A stretch of DNA of 64,000 bases. Origin: Massospora cicadina (taxonomy: Eukaryota; Entomophthoromycota; Entomophthoromycetes; Entomophthorales; Entomophthoraceae). The stretch lies in assembly GCA_022478985.1 (NCBI GenBank), contig JAKSZP010014518.1, forward strand, positions 1-64,000, written 5' to 3'. The notes beneath the pieces are model-generated. The model saw only the letters and a program-made list of their open reading frames with translations, was not told the DNA's origin and searched no databases. The translations under genes were made by a program, and so were the position numbers. Below, piece by piece: positions 10,080-20,799 of this stretch. The number at the start of each line of letters is the position of its first letter. The first letter of the stretch is position 1.

Positions 10080-10920
10080 CTGTAATCACTCAGTAAGGGC
10101 CTGACCATAGTGTGTCAAGTTTGTGGATTTATCTCATGGGCCAAAGATGATAGAACAGAACGAGGTCACTAACTGATATTTAAGCAAAACCAGTTTTTGG
10201 GCATTTCTTAGATCAGCTTCCCATTTGCTTATAGTACTCATGGGCTTAGCAGCTAAAGCTTTTAATCTGATCAATTCAATGGCTAGCCTTTGCATTGCAA
10301 GATCAGTGATGACTGCTTAGAGGTTTCGAATATGGGATGTAAACTTGAGGGCAGAATTGGCTCTCATCCATAAAAGGCTCAAAAAGATGAAATCTGGATC
10401 ATTCAAAGGTAACTAACGCGGTACGCTAGTAAAGCTGCTGGAAGGTATTCCACCATGAAGGGTCAGATTGTACAATCTTGCAGAGGATGACAACTAGTAT
10501 ACCATTTGCTAATTCTACAGCCTCATTGGTAGCAGTATGGTAAGATGCCATAGATGAGTGTTAGGTGCCCATCAGCTAATTGAGATCTGAGATTACTTGA
10601 GAAGCAAAGTTGGTACCATTATTGGATAGCAGCACCATGAGAATACTGTGGCAAGTGACAATCTTTTTTAGCAAAAAGGATGAGGCTGCTTTAAGGTGGG
10701 TGAGGCATTGGAGATGGACTCAACCATTATGTAAAGTAGTCAACCGCCAGATGATATATCGATGACCATACATTGACATAGGCAAGGGGCCAATAACATT
10801 GATACTAACTGTGGAAAATGGTGAAGTAGGACCCATGGCCTTGTGTTGATAAATCGGATTAGGAGGCTTCTGGTTAGTGCAATTAAAGCAATATTAATGA
10901 CATCTTGGATAGTCTCAATT
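10080..10920 (-). pseudogene. Integrase remnant of element C
   Basis: Minus-strand translation around 10830-10740 gives SINVIGPLPMSMYGHRYIIW, the start of the integrase core. Near 10625-10600 it gives LLSNNGTNFAS, the second acidic block with D changed to N (SDNG to SNNG). The zinc-binding region is near 10860-10920. Stops and frame shifts interrupt it. Confidence 0.75.
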
Positions 10921-11199
10921 ATCCTATTTAAGTAACAGCGTTTTTTTAGAAATTAGTACGCCTTCTTTACTGCACCATGACCTATGGTCTATGCGCCTCC
11001 TGAGTGGACTTTTTTCTGGTGGATGGTCAGACATATGGTAGTCAAGAGGTCCAAACTTGCTTATAAAACATTCATCTGAAATCCAAGTATGCTCAGTCTT
11101 CTTTTTCAAATTATAGTTGGCCCACTGGAAACTCTTGAATTCATTACTCAAGTTTTACTATGAGTTTATAAATTATATCTTCTTCTGAAGCTTAATGGA

Positions 11200-12450
11200 T
11201 CAGTATGGGTATCCGGCATAATCTGTCAACTTTTTGATGAACAATTTCAGTGCACTAGATAATTGAGAAAGTTCAACTCTGAAATTTAATTGTCCAGCAG
11301 GCCAATCGTCCATCGGGATTTTTATCTGTTGTAGCCACCATAGGGAGGAATGGTTTGTCACTATGGCGAAATGGTTTTCATACAGAAAAGGACGAAAATG
11401 TTTAATGGCCATTAGGTTAGCCAGACACTCATTCTTTTACAATGAAGTTTCTTTACGCCTGAGTTAAAGCTTTATTGATTTATGCTGTATGGTGGTCAAC
11501 TTGATTTGCATTAAGCCTGGCCAGAATAGCTCCCATCAGCCACGTTGCTAGCATCAGTAAAAAGAATGAAAAGGTTTATCAAATTTGGGGTGTACCAATA
11601 TATGAGCGGTAGCCAGAGCCTTTCTTAGAACATCAAAGGCCTGATGATAGGTTTCATCTCATTGAAACAGAACTTCATTTTGAAGAAAATATATTAGCAG
11701 TTCAGCAATTTTGCTGAAGTGCAGATACATTGTCATTAGTTACTGGACATTCTGAAGAAGACTTTAACATCACAGAAACTGCTTGGTCAAGTCATTTTCT
11801 TGATACCGATCACTTTGTCAGGTAGCAGTGACATTTTCTCTCAGTTAAACTTATAATTGAGAAATTCATTTTGTGTTGAAAAGAATGGCATTTGGAGGGC
11901 TTCATTTTAGTTAAGCAGAGTAAAGATGTTCAAACACTTTCTTTAGATAGGCTAGATGTTGATCAAAAAATTTCAAGAAAATACATTCACTTTATCTAAA
12001 CAAACCAACATGCGCAACATTTTTCAAATCTCCTAGTAGCAGTCCATCACCCTTTTAAACATGGCAAGGGCATTTCATAGTCTTGAAGCATGCTAGTAGT
12101 CTTAAATAACCCTTTACTTGGTATAAGGGCGCATTTCTCCCTATCATTAGCGCAAGATAGATATTCCAATACCAATGGCGAGATACATTGCTGAGAAAAA
12201 CTGAGATCCAGCTAAGACTCATAATGAATAATCAATTCAGGGGTATTGGAGTAACTCTCCTTTTGAGTGATGACATTTATCTTGGTGGTAATCCATTACC
12301 ACACGATGCCATCATCCTTTTTTCTCTCACGCATCAACAGTAAGGCTTAGGGACTTTATGACGGTTTTAGAAATATGGCATCCAAGAGTTGCTTTAGTTC
12401 TTTTGTAACCTGGTCTTCTTTGACCTTAGATTTCCAGTAGGGTCAAGCAC
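11200..12450 (-). pseudogene. RT and RNase H remnants of element C
   Basis: The frame 11200-11412 (minus) reads MAIKHFRPFLYENHFAIVTN followed by HSSLWWLQQIK, the late RNase H blocks. The RT part precedes it on the minus strand. Around 12355-12300 it reads LLLMREKKDDGIVW, equivalent to the K-x-D-G-x-W-R stretch at the start of RT. The RT palm between 11500 and 12300 is badly decayed and I could not read a clean Y-x-D-D. Confidence 0.7.
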
Positions 12451-12599
12451 AGATTGGAGGGGCGTCGCCTGTAAGCACCCTATGCTGCACCCCCTTCATT
12501 ATTTTAAGATTTTCTGGGACCGTAAAAAACTGTCAGCGCGTTCTTTGATCAAAGCATCCACTTGTTGTTATTGCTTGGAGGAGAGTGATTCACCTATCT

Positions 12600-12960
12600 C
12601 TACTTTGACATGGGCTATTATAGCATTTTTAACACTTAATAAATAATTTAAGTTCTACGCCCATGGACAACTCCACTTCATCAGAGGGTAGAGTCAAAAC
12701 ATATGCAATATTTCGGTTTTAAGTTATTTGTAGCAGTTGATCAGTAAATTTAACTATTAAAATAGTTAAAGAGCCCCAGTAAGCTGGGTCCAGCATCCCA
12801 GGGAAGGTGAGATATTCTTGAATGACCATATTATGGATCTACACAAATCTCCATTAACTGGTCCAACAGAATGGTAACTTGGAGTCCAGTGTCCACTAGA
12901 ATCTAAGATTTCAGAGATATGGTTACGCGGTTAATTATATATGCAGGCCTTCTTCCTTGG
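12600..12960 (-). pseudogene. Aspartic protease remnant of element C
   Basis: Near 12905-12860 the minus strand encodes ILVDTGLQVTILLDQL, a retroviral-type protease active-site block (D-T-G kept). Its position between gag and RT is as expected. The rest of the domain is disrupted. Confidence 0.65.
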
Positions 12961-13299
12961 CTTCTGCACTGGAAGATGGCAATTTTGCCTTTGGTCCAAC
13001 TACTTGGGTACTTATGCCATTTGATGTGGTTTGGGTATTCCAGTAAAAAACTTCCATGTTTTCTATATCCTTTCTCTTTAGGGATAATTAATATTAATAG
13101 GGGGATGCAATACTCTAAAATAGAAAATATAAATACTTATGAATTAATTGGGTATCAAATTTAAAACAGGAATTGTGTGCTTATGAGAAGGTCGTAACTA
13201 TTGTTCTCTAACACAATTTCTGGAGCCATCGCTACTAGAGATCAAAACTGAAGTGGAAGGGACAAGAGGGCTCCTGAAGAGTGAAGCCACTAAGGCCTC

Positions 13300-15700
13300 A
13301 CTGTCCCTTAATATAAAGTGAATATTTTGATCCAGCGTGACCTAATACATTTTATAAATAAAAAAATGACATTATTTTAAAGATCTGGTATCAACTACGG
13401 TCAAACTTCTCACTTTATGGATAAATACTTCTACTTAAGTGACTTTGGTACCAACTTGGAAAAACACGTAATATAGATTTTCTGGAGGGAGAGGTCCAGA
13501 AAGGGTAGATGGAAAGAAGTTAAACCTTTATTGTTATCAATGAGTCTGGAACATCCAGTTCGTCATTTTTAATAAATTGTAACATCAACGCGTGTAGTGG
13601 CGATATATTGAGAGTGAAGCGTGGCGTCATCAGCAGACGGTGCCTCATGGCCTAAGCTGACTCCACTTTTCACGACTCATAAACCTTTTCCTTCCAACAT
13701 GAGTCTTTTTGATGTCCAAAGATTCCACATTGAGAGCAAGGGGCGCAATGAGGTTTATATCTCTGGAATTGTCTGACTGCATGAATGTGAGGCCAGTTAC
13801 CTTCATTAGAGGGTTGACGCACTTTTGGCTCAGGCATCTTAATTATAGATTCATTATTATTGAGAATAGACTTATAAATATTCTTAAAATCCTGGATATA
13901 AAGCGTAAGATTGGTACTGTGCTAAAACGCTGAGAGGATGGCTGCAATGGCATCATCTAGGTTAACTTGATCATAGGATGCAAGTGCCTGAGCTTCATGA
14001 TAAAAAAGCTCAGCAAATTCAGTGTTGGTTTCCCTCAGTTTAGGAGGATATAAATAAAAGCTGTTTACATTTAGAAAGGGAGATGTTTTTTCCAAACTTT
14101 TAATAAGGGCATAATTGGTAGCCGCCCAAGTGATACACGTTTTGAAGCATAACAGTAAGATTTCTTGAGCCTTGCCATCCAGACAAGTTTAAATGTATTG
14201 ACATTTATGATGATTTGTAGTCTGTTCTTTTGCACCTTTGTACACAGAGAGGTAGGACTGAATGGTTTCAGTCTCAGCGACGTACTTCTTTTTTTGCTGG
14301 GTTTACAACATCCAACAGGTTCAGAGAGAAATTGATAGTCAGAGAGGTGGTCACTCGAATTCAGTAGGTTCTGTGATACCTATGTCAGTATGAGTAATAA
14401 CCTTGTTAAATTGGCGGCAGAGCTTATCCATATCGTCCTGACGAGCAGTGTACAGTCATTGATGCGCATAAGTAGGGCCTTGGTATCTAGAAGCTTATGG
14501 AGCTTTTGGTCTCAGCGGATTAAAGGCCTAATTGAGTGGAGCGATTATCTTGTTTAGCTTCAATTGTTTGAAGCTTACCATTCATCTTCTTGAGTTAAAT
14601 ATTCACTTGACCTGAGAGTAAATAATGTTTGTACAGGTTTTAGTAATTTTTGCATACTTAGTGTACAAGGAGATAAAGGTTAGTTACATATCATGATGAT
14701 ACCGTTCAATAGTCAAACTGATACTAAGGCAACAATTAATAGTTGCACTCAAAAAGCCTTAGTCTGAGATTTGTGGTTCCTATCAAAGGGAGGTCTAATA
14801 AGTGGAGAGGTTTAGGAGGAACAGAAGGACCTTCAGGCCCATGGGGTCCTTGTTATCCTTCCTTCCCACTAAGACCAATTTCTCCAGGAGGTCCTTTTTG
14901 AATAATAACTTCTTGTATTGATGCATAACGGTTTATTTGCTCAACTGCTGAATCTGAGCATCTAAGATGGCGATTTGGGAATCAGTGTATTGTCGATCCT
15001 TGGAGATTAGTCAAAGAGATTAGATAAAGCGCGTTCCACACGTTATCTCTTGATAGTATCTGCATGGATCATCCGCTGAGAAGTTAACCTTGCAGATATT
15101 AGATAACTCCAGTGTCAATATGAGCCTAGTGACGTTAAATTTCGTTAAAATCTGGGTGTTTGTCCAGAATGTTTTTGCAATTGTCTTGATAAAAATTAGC
15201 TGTGGAATCTACAATTAAAGAATTTGAGCGTGATTTTAATGAGACATTATGTGTTGTCATTGAATCTCCAAGTGGTGTAGCCCAAGTAACTGCATTTGAT
15301 GGTGTAAATTGGAGTAAACAAATAACTGAAGGTAGGTTTCTGTTTGGGTTTCTACTATTTCATTGCCAGGAAGGTCAGTGAGGAATATAGATGTTCCATT
15401 CTGGTAGCAATTCATGCGAAGCAGATACAGCCAGAATCATGCCAGAGTGAAAGTTCAAGCCAGTAACACTGATAAAGTGTATGACATCATCATCCTGGAT
15501 TTGGTAAAGTGAATCATCCAGGGCTGAAATAGTAATGGTAATGGTTGAATTGAATTCAAGCTCTCAAATGTGAAGTAGAGGCGTATCTTGGTTGTTGGTA
15601 ATGACCCATCTTGTCAAACTCATGTTCTCCTCCATATTGGTAGGTATATCATCACTTAAATTATTTAACTAGAAAATAGTTCTTACCGGGTAGCCTCAGA
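13300..15700 (-). pseudogene. Gag remnant of element C with collagen-like tract
   Basis: The region between protease and the 5' LTR should encode Gag. At 14900-14815 (minus) the translation reads GPPGEIGLSGKEG, a stop, then QGPHGPEGPS: a run of Gly-X-Y triplets like the one in element A at 26622-26790. The rest of gag is too decayed for residue-level comparison. The stop inside the collagen-like run shows that this copy is dead. Confidence 0.6.
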
Positions 15701-15778
15701 AGGACCTGGCAGAAAGCACCAGTTTTGGATTAGTTTTTTTTCTTTGAAGGTAGGAAACTTCAAAGGCTACCTAATTAC

Positions 15779-16325
15779 TAGTCAAATGTAGCTCCAGAGA
15801 TATCTCTTATGATTGCTTATTCCCTAAGTCAATCTCTAAACAGAAATGCGTCATTTAGGTAATCTCTATTCGCTTATACAGGCAGGATGTCTGTATAAAA
15901 ACAGGCAAAAATCTCTAGTTATATAACTATGAAAAACTGAAGGTATCTTTAATGATTCGAAAAAGATTTATAGGTTTGGTTAAAATTGGGATTACATAGG
16001 ATAGACTTTGCGTTAAAATTTTGATCAAGTCAGGTATGGAGTTCTTGATTAGCATGGGGAATAAAAATCTTTTGGTGCAATCATCTTTCCAGATTGCTGC
16101 GGCAGATTCTGGTGACCTAAGAAAGGCAAGATCTTTGTTAGATGAATAACAATCTTTGATAGCTAAATCAGCGGATTCAGAGAGGGTTCAGGATTTTAGA
16201 TGCCTTTAGGATTTCTTTGTCCAAATTGATTTTGAGATCTTTGAAACAGGGGAGCTCTATTGGTCATGTTGCGAATTGGGTTTCACTTAAATCTCAATCA
16301 TATAATGTTCCTATTATTACTGACA
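15779..16325 (-). repeat. 5' LTR of element C
   Basis: Right-hand member of the pair with 9413-9971. The sequence TGACA at 16321-16325 is the start (TGTCA) on the minus strand. The inner edge near 15779 (TAGTCAAATG) has lost the exact TG...CA form. Confidence 0.75.
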
Positions 16326-17053
16326 GCAATTTGTATAATAAAAAAGTAATTAAGTATAATTAGAAGCTAAAAATGCAGAAAAAGGTAATATCAAACTTAT
16401 TAAATTGTTATATAGATATTTATAGATAGTAAAATCTAAAGAGACCCTGGAAATCTTACTTTTTGCTCTCAAATTTAGATACTCTTATATCTATTCTGTT
16501 TATTTATGTTATAAGAAATCAAAATACTACTTTGACTTATCAGTCTGATAGTGCCTAACTGATATGACAAACTGATAATTCATAAATGAATGTACTGTGA
16601 TATTACAATAGTATGGATTAATTTTAAATTTGGGAGTTACAAACTAATGATCCCCATTTCAGATAAACCCATATAAAGTATTTTTTACACAATTTTAAGA
16701 TCTTTGGATCTCATACAAACCTAGGTTTTTTCTGAGTTGATTAAGATTACACGCCTAAATTATACAATATCTTTGACTCTTTGGTTCCCTTTAATTAGGC
16801 TTTCATTTTCCATCTACCAAACTTTAAATTCTTACTATTATGTTGGCTCCTTATAGATAAACGCTTTCTTGTTTGAATTAAAGTTAAGATTATTAATAAA
16901 AGCGAATAACATCCTAAGAGCCCCTTAGATTTTCTACATGTCCCCAACAACATCCAAAGATTGATAATCCCCACTAAGCTGCACAGGTGCCAAGAGGATG
17001 GTCTGGGTGCTTAACCCACCATTACTCAACTATTCTGCCATGGATTAATTACA
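16326..17053. other. AT-rich spacer, nothing recognised
   Basis: No domain, RNA gene or clear repeat boundary. Around 16565-16750 there is weak similarity to 20860-21040, too diverged to call. Confidence 0.4.
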
Positions 17054-17505
17054 TGACTGAGGGGACTAATTGTAAGGACAAAGCTGCATGTCAGGAGGCC
17101 AAAAAGGTGAAGTTGAAAGGCCTTTATGACCTCAAACTTACCCTGGACCAACGCTGGGTAAAGGAAAAATATGCCCGGGCTGGTCTGGTAAAGTGCATGA
17201 TGTTCATCCTGGAATTACAGCCAGGGCGTTAAAACGCACCAGCTATGTTCTGAAATCTAAGGTTCATTACATCTACTCAAGGGACAGGGTTTTGAAACCC
17301 ATTCCAATTTTAATATTACAATATTGGACTGAGTCCAACTACAATCCATAACTCAAGTTTGGTCAATTTTGAGTTACAGGACCCAGGCCAATGGTAGCGT
17401 GCGCCTATTGGTGTAGTTAGGCTTAACACCTTTCTGCCAATTAAAGATTCACCCCCATTGCTTAAGTATGTTTCCCAGAGACCAACTTTACTAGTTGTCA
17501 GCGAA
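17054..17505 (+). repeat. Partial LTR of the chromovirus D family, plus strand
   Basis: It starts TGACTGAGGGGACTAATTG and carries the D-family landmarks AGGAGGCC (17093), GACCAACGCTGGGTA (17147), then GTTAAAACGCACC (17229), matching 31883-32100 and 36972-37190. It ends at about 17505, where the inverted copy begins, so about half of an LTR is present. Confidence 0.65.
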
Positions 17506-18380
17506 TGTAAGGAGAGTGTCTGTAACTCTCCCATTCCCAGTGAGGTCGAGAGAGATGCACAGCCACACCACCAGGGAACTAGTCACTAGCAAGATGGTAA
17601 ACAGGATACCGAAGAGGATTCCAGAGAAAAAGGGACCCAAGCAAGGGTGTACAGCGTAAGATATAGTAGAAGATTCATATTAAAAACAAAACTTAACTGG
17701 ACCCCAATGGGGAGTCTACAACCAAGTTAAGATTGATGCAGAAGTGCTTGCATGCTTTGGTCTATAAGGGACCATGGCGGCGCAGAGGTGCACCAGATAC
17801 AGGAAAGAATTTAGTTAAATACTCTGACTAACACTGTTATAGACCCTCTAGAGGAGATCCACGCACATAACTGCCCAAGGAACAATTTCAAAAAACGTAA
17901 ACTAATGGAGAACTTATTATTAGGAAGTCGACTAAAAAGTAAAGTTGGTCTTATAAAACTATACTAAAACTATAAGAGGTGAATTGTCAATTGGGGAAAT
18001 GGTTCTAGGCCTAAGTGACTCAAAAGACGCACCCTACCATTGGCCCAAGTACTGTAGCTTGAGATCGACTAAACTTGAGTTATTGATGACAAGCAAAGAT
18101 GAACCAATTTAAAAATTTAAAATATTAAAATGGAGTTTAAAACCCATCCACTAAGCACAGAATCAAACCGTCATTATTTGTTATTTAGCTGGTGCGTTTT
18201 AACCCTTTCTGTAACGCAGGGCCAAGCATCACGCACATCCCCAGGACTAACCTGGGCATATCTCGCCTGAACCCAGCGTTGGTCCAGGGTAAGTTTGAGG
18301 TCATAAAGGCCTATCAACTTAACTTTTTGCCCTTCTGACGACAAGCTTTATCCTTGCAGTTGTTTCCCTCAATCATGTCA
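17506..18380 (-). repeat. Solo LTR of the chromovirus D family, minus strand
   Basis: On the minus strand it runs from TGACATGATTGAGG (18380) to CTCTCCTTACA (17506). Length is 875 bp, close to the 841 bp LTRs of element D. The D landmarks appear in order: AAGGATAAAGC, ACCAACGCTGGGTTCAGG, GTTAAAACGCACC and, near the end, AGTTACAGACACTCTCCTTACA. No internal region or partner LTR is adjacent, so this is a solo LTR, abutting the plus-strand partial copy head-on. Confidence 0.7.
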
Positions 18381-18986
18381 TTACGCCCTAAATATTCTGG
18401 GCCTCAAATGAGATGCCACAAAGTAGATAGTTTGGGTTTTACTACCAGGCGTTTAAAGGCCAGACTAATCATTGGTAGCTCCCCGCACCTTGGCCAGGTA
18501 GGTTGCAACCTTCAATCACTAAAGCTGAGATCCAATGTTTAACATTTATGATTTCATAAAATATTGAGTTATTTCCTTGCTATGTTGAATGTCAATGCAA
18601 ATAGGTCCAGAAGACTGTTTAAAAAGATTATTCTAAGTTCATGATTACCTCAGCGTGCTATGGTAACTTCCAGACTGCAATATGGAGTTTACAAATTTTT
18701 TAAGCATTGTCTCTCTCCACTACCCTACACATTGGTTCAGCTTGCATACAATGGTGAGGGTGGAGAATGGAATTGACTAATGGATCAATGGCAATTAAGG
18801 CCTCTTTCACCCATCAGGAGACCCTAGCTGAACTATTAATGATTTTTAAGACCTCAGTGATTTTAAATGGTATCTCCCTACCTCACACAAATGCTTTAAT
18901 TATTACTGTTGGTGAGTATTACCTTTACTCACATACTTCCAAGGGTTTTCTTTTTTAGGGGTGATGTGCCAAACTGTTATATATTT
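18381..18986. other. AT-rich spacer, nothing recognised
   Basis: Short open frames only (18354-18542, 18767-18958); neither resembles a known family. Confidence 0.4.
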
Positions 18987-20600
18987 TTAGTACTAATGGT
19001 GCTTAACCCAAGAGGGGGCCCTAAATATATCTTTACTTTGCGTTGTTCCAAACAAAGGGATTATTAGAATAATTAAAAAGTCCTAACATAGTGCCATTGT
19101 TGGCCTAAGCAAGTATATTAGAAGGGGAAGAGGGGTTGGGGATTCTTGTCCAGTATAAGTTTCTTCAGTTGGTGGCAAAGGTGGACAAAAGGGGGTTGGA
19201 GCATCAACGGCGTGGTGCAGAAGGAGAAAGAGTTGAGGGTCTCCTTGTCCAGAGGCTAGAGATGTGCATCTCCTTAACGTATTGGGCAAGCTGGTAATCA
19301 GCAAAGTTAAGAGTTTGGGCACACAAGTTAATGATTTGGAGTTGGCGGATTTTGGGGTAGCTGCAGTCATGAAGTGAGGATCTCACTGCATCAATGCACA
19401 AGTGGCCATCTGAAGATTTAAGTTCATTATTTTACTTCACTTCATCAAGGAAATTTCTGAGGAAGTTTGGGATGGGCATACCATCAAAAAGTGGCTTAAT
19501 TGCCTTGGTGGGGGCTTGGCAGAGAAGGGAGTTACTGGGCAGAGGATGCTTCAACGGCCTTTTAATGAATGTTTTATAAACTGGAAATCTATTATTAAGG
19601 AAAAAATGAAGATTGGGAATCAAATTGGGAGATTGGGTGAAAACCTAACCAGTCAAAGTCAGGTTTAATTCTGTAGGCTAAATTTTCTTTTTCAGTCCAT
19701 TTAAGGCTGAGAAAAGGTTTTACACGGACAGCACTGGGTCAGTGACAAGTGTTGGTAGGGTGGCAGATGCTTTTTGGCCGCGCACAGTGGACCACAGCAA
19801 ATCTGCCAGCACATGAGCCGCAATCTACTCAGGAAATGTTCTAGCGGTCAAACCTTGGTTTAACAGAGTGGTGGGGCAGCGCCCTCAGCCGGATGAGGGT
19901 GGGGGGGAGAATTGGCCCCATTATAAAAAAATAGCTAAAACAGTGGTTTGATTGACGCCAGAAAAGAGGTGCATTGGAAGCAGCTACTGCAAAAACTTCT
20001 GGATACTTGCGCTTTAAAAAGTCAAGTTTGATGCACAGGGAACAGATGGCGCGGCCATTTTTGATTTGTGCCCAAAAGGGATGATCAGTGGCAGATATGA
20101 TCCAGGTGTGTGGGGGGTATCATGTGACGGGTACCTCAAATGATGGGGCAGATCTTCACAAATGCGTGAGGCCTGATAAAAATTAGTGCTGTTGAAAAAT
20201 TATGAACTACAGCACATTGTAGGCGCCATAAGCGGCAAAATTCCTCCATGAGTTTGTGGCAGAGGCGTTTGAGGGAGAGGTGGGAGGAAAAGCTGGCAAA
20301 CTTGACCACCAGTGTGGCCTCAGCCAGAAAGGAAATTTGGATAATTTGGATTATAAAATTATTTATTAAAGGCAGCTGTGCTGCTGCCATGGCGTGGGCT
20401 CTGCAAGAGAAGACAAGTTCAAAGTACCCCTTGAAGGGGTGGAAATATATGAATCTGACAGAATTTATAAACTGTCATGGACATCTTGATGATGGCCGCG
20501 CTCACATAGGGGAAGAGGTTCACATACTTTAACCTGAAGGCTGAAATGCAGGTTGCTCTAAGGGTTCACCAGGGGCTATGAAGTACCACCTGGGAGTGTG
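18987..20600 (-). mobile_element. Retroposon R, longer copy 3, minus strand
   Basis: The 3' end is at 18987-19025: the minus strand reads GGGTTAAGCACCATTAGTACTAA, matching the ends of copies 1 and 2. Minus-strand frames at 19620-19090 contain CIDAVRSSLHDCSYPKIRQ and DYQLAQYVKEMH, homologous to the copy 2 protein. This copy reaches further upstream, with minus-strand patches such as RAICSLCIKLDFLKRKYPEV near 20060-20000 that suggest more of the same ORF. Frames are broken. The 5' end is not defined; 20600 is where readable patches fade. Base composition is visibly more GC-rich than the flanks. Confidence 0.5.
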
Positions 20601-20799
20601 TGAGATGGTGAGCTAGGTCCTGAGGCAGGATGTAGTGACTGAAAGTGTTAGTGGGGCTAGCTGGGCCAGCCCAAGCGATTTCAGTGGTAGCCAAAAAACG
20701 CCAGGAGGCAGCACACCGCTACCCTGTATGGGGACAGCAGGCATCAATCTAGTTGACATTGGCTTGAAGCAGCACAGGCAAAAAATAGGTCAAGTGTAA

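Larger units (their letters stand above)
9413..16325 (-). mobile_element. Ty3/Gypsy retrotransposon, near-complete, minus strand (element C)
   Basis: Two LTRs of about 550 bp in the same orientation (9413-9971 and 15779-16325) enclose 5.8 kb. On the minus strand the order is gag with a collagen-like tract, protease (DTG), RT, RNase H and integrase, then a purine-rich tract and the 3' LTR. The tract next to the 3' LTR (AGATCTTGAGGTGG on the minus strand) resembles that of element A (AGATCTAGAGGGGG), so A, B and C look like one lineage. The LTRs differ at many positions and all frames are broken, so the insertion is old. No matching 5 bp target duplication is visible (TTATT left, GCAAT right). 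Confidence 0.8.

Noticed and set aside
9408..16330. Target-site duplication for element C
   Set aside because: Flanking pentamers TTATT and GCAAT do not match; the ends may have mutated or recombined.
16560..16980. Dispersed repeat shared with 20860-21300
   Set aside because: Only scattered blocks (CAAACTGATA, ACAAACCTA) match; too weak to call without an alignment program.
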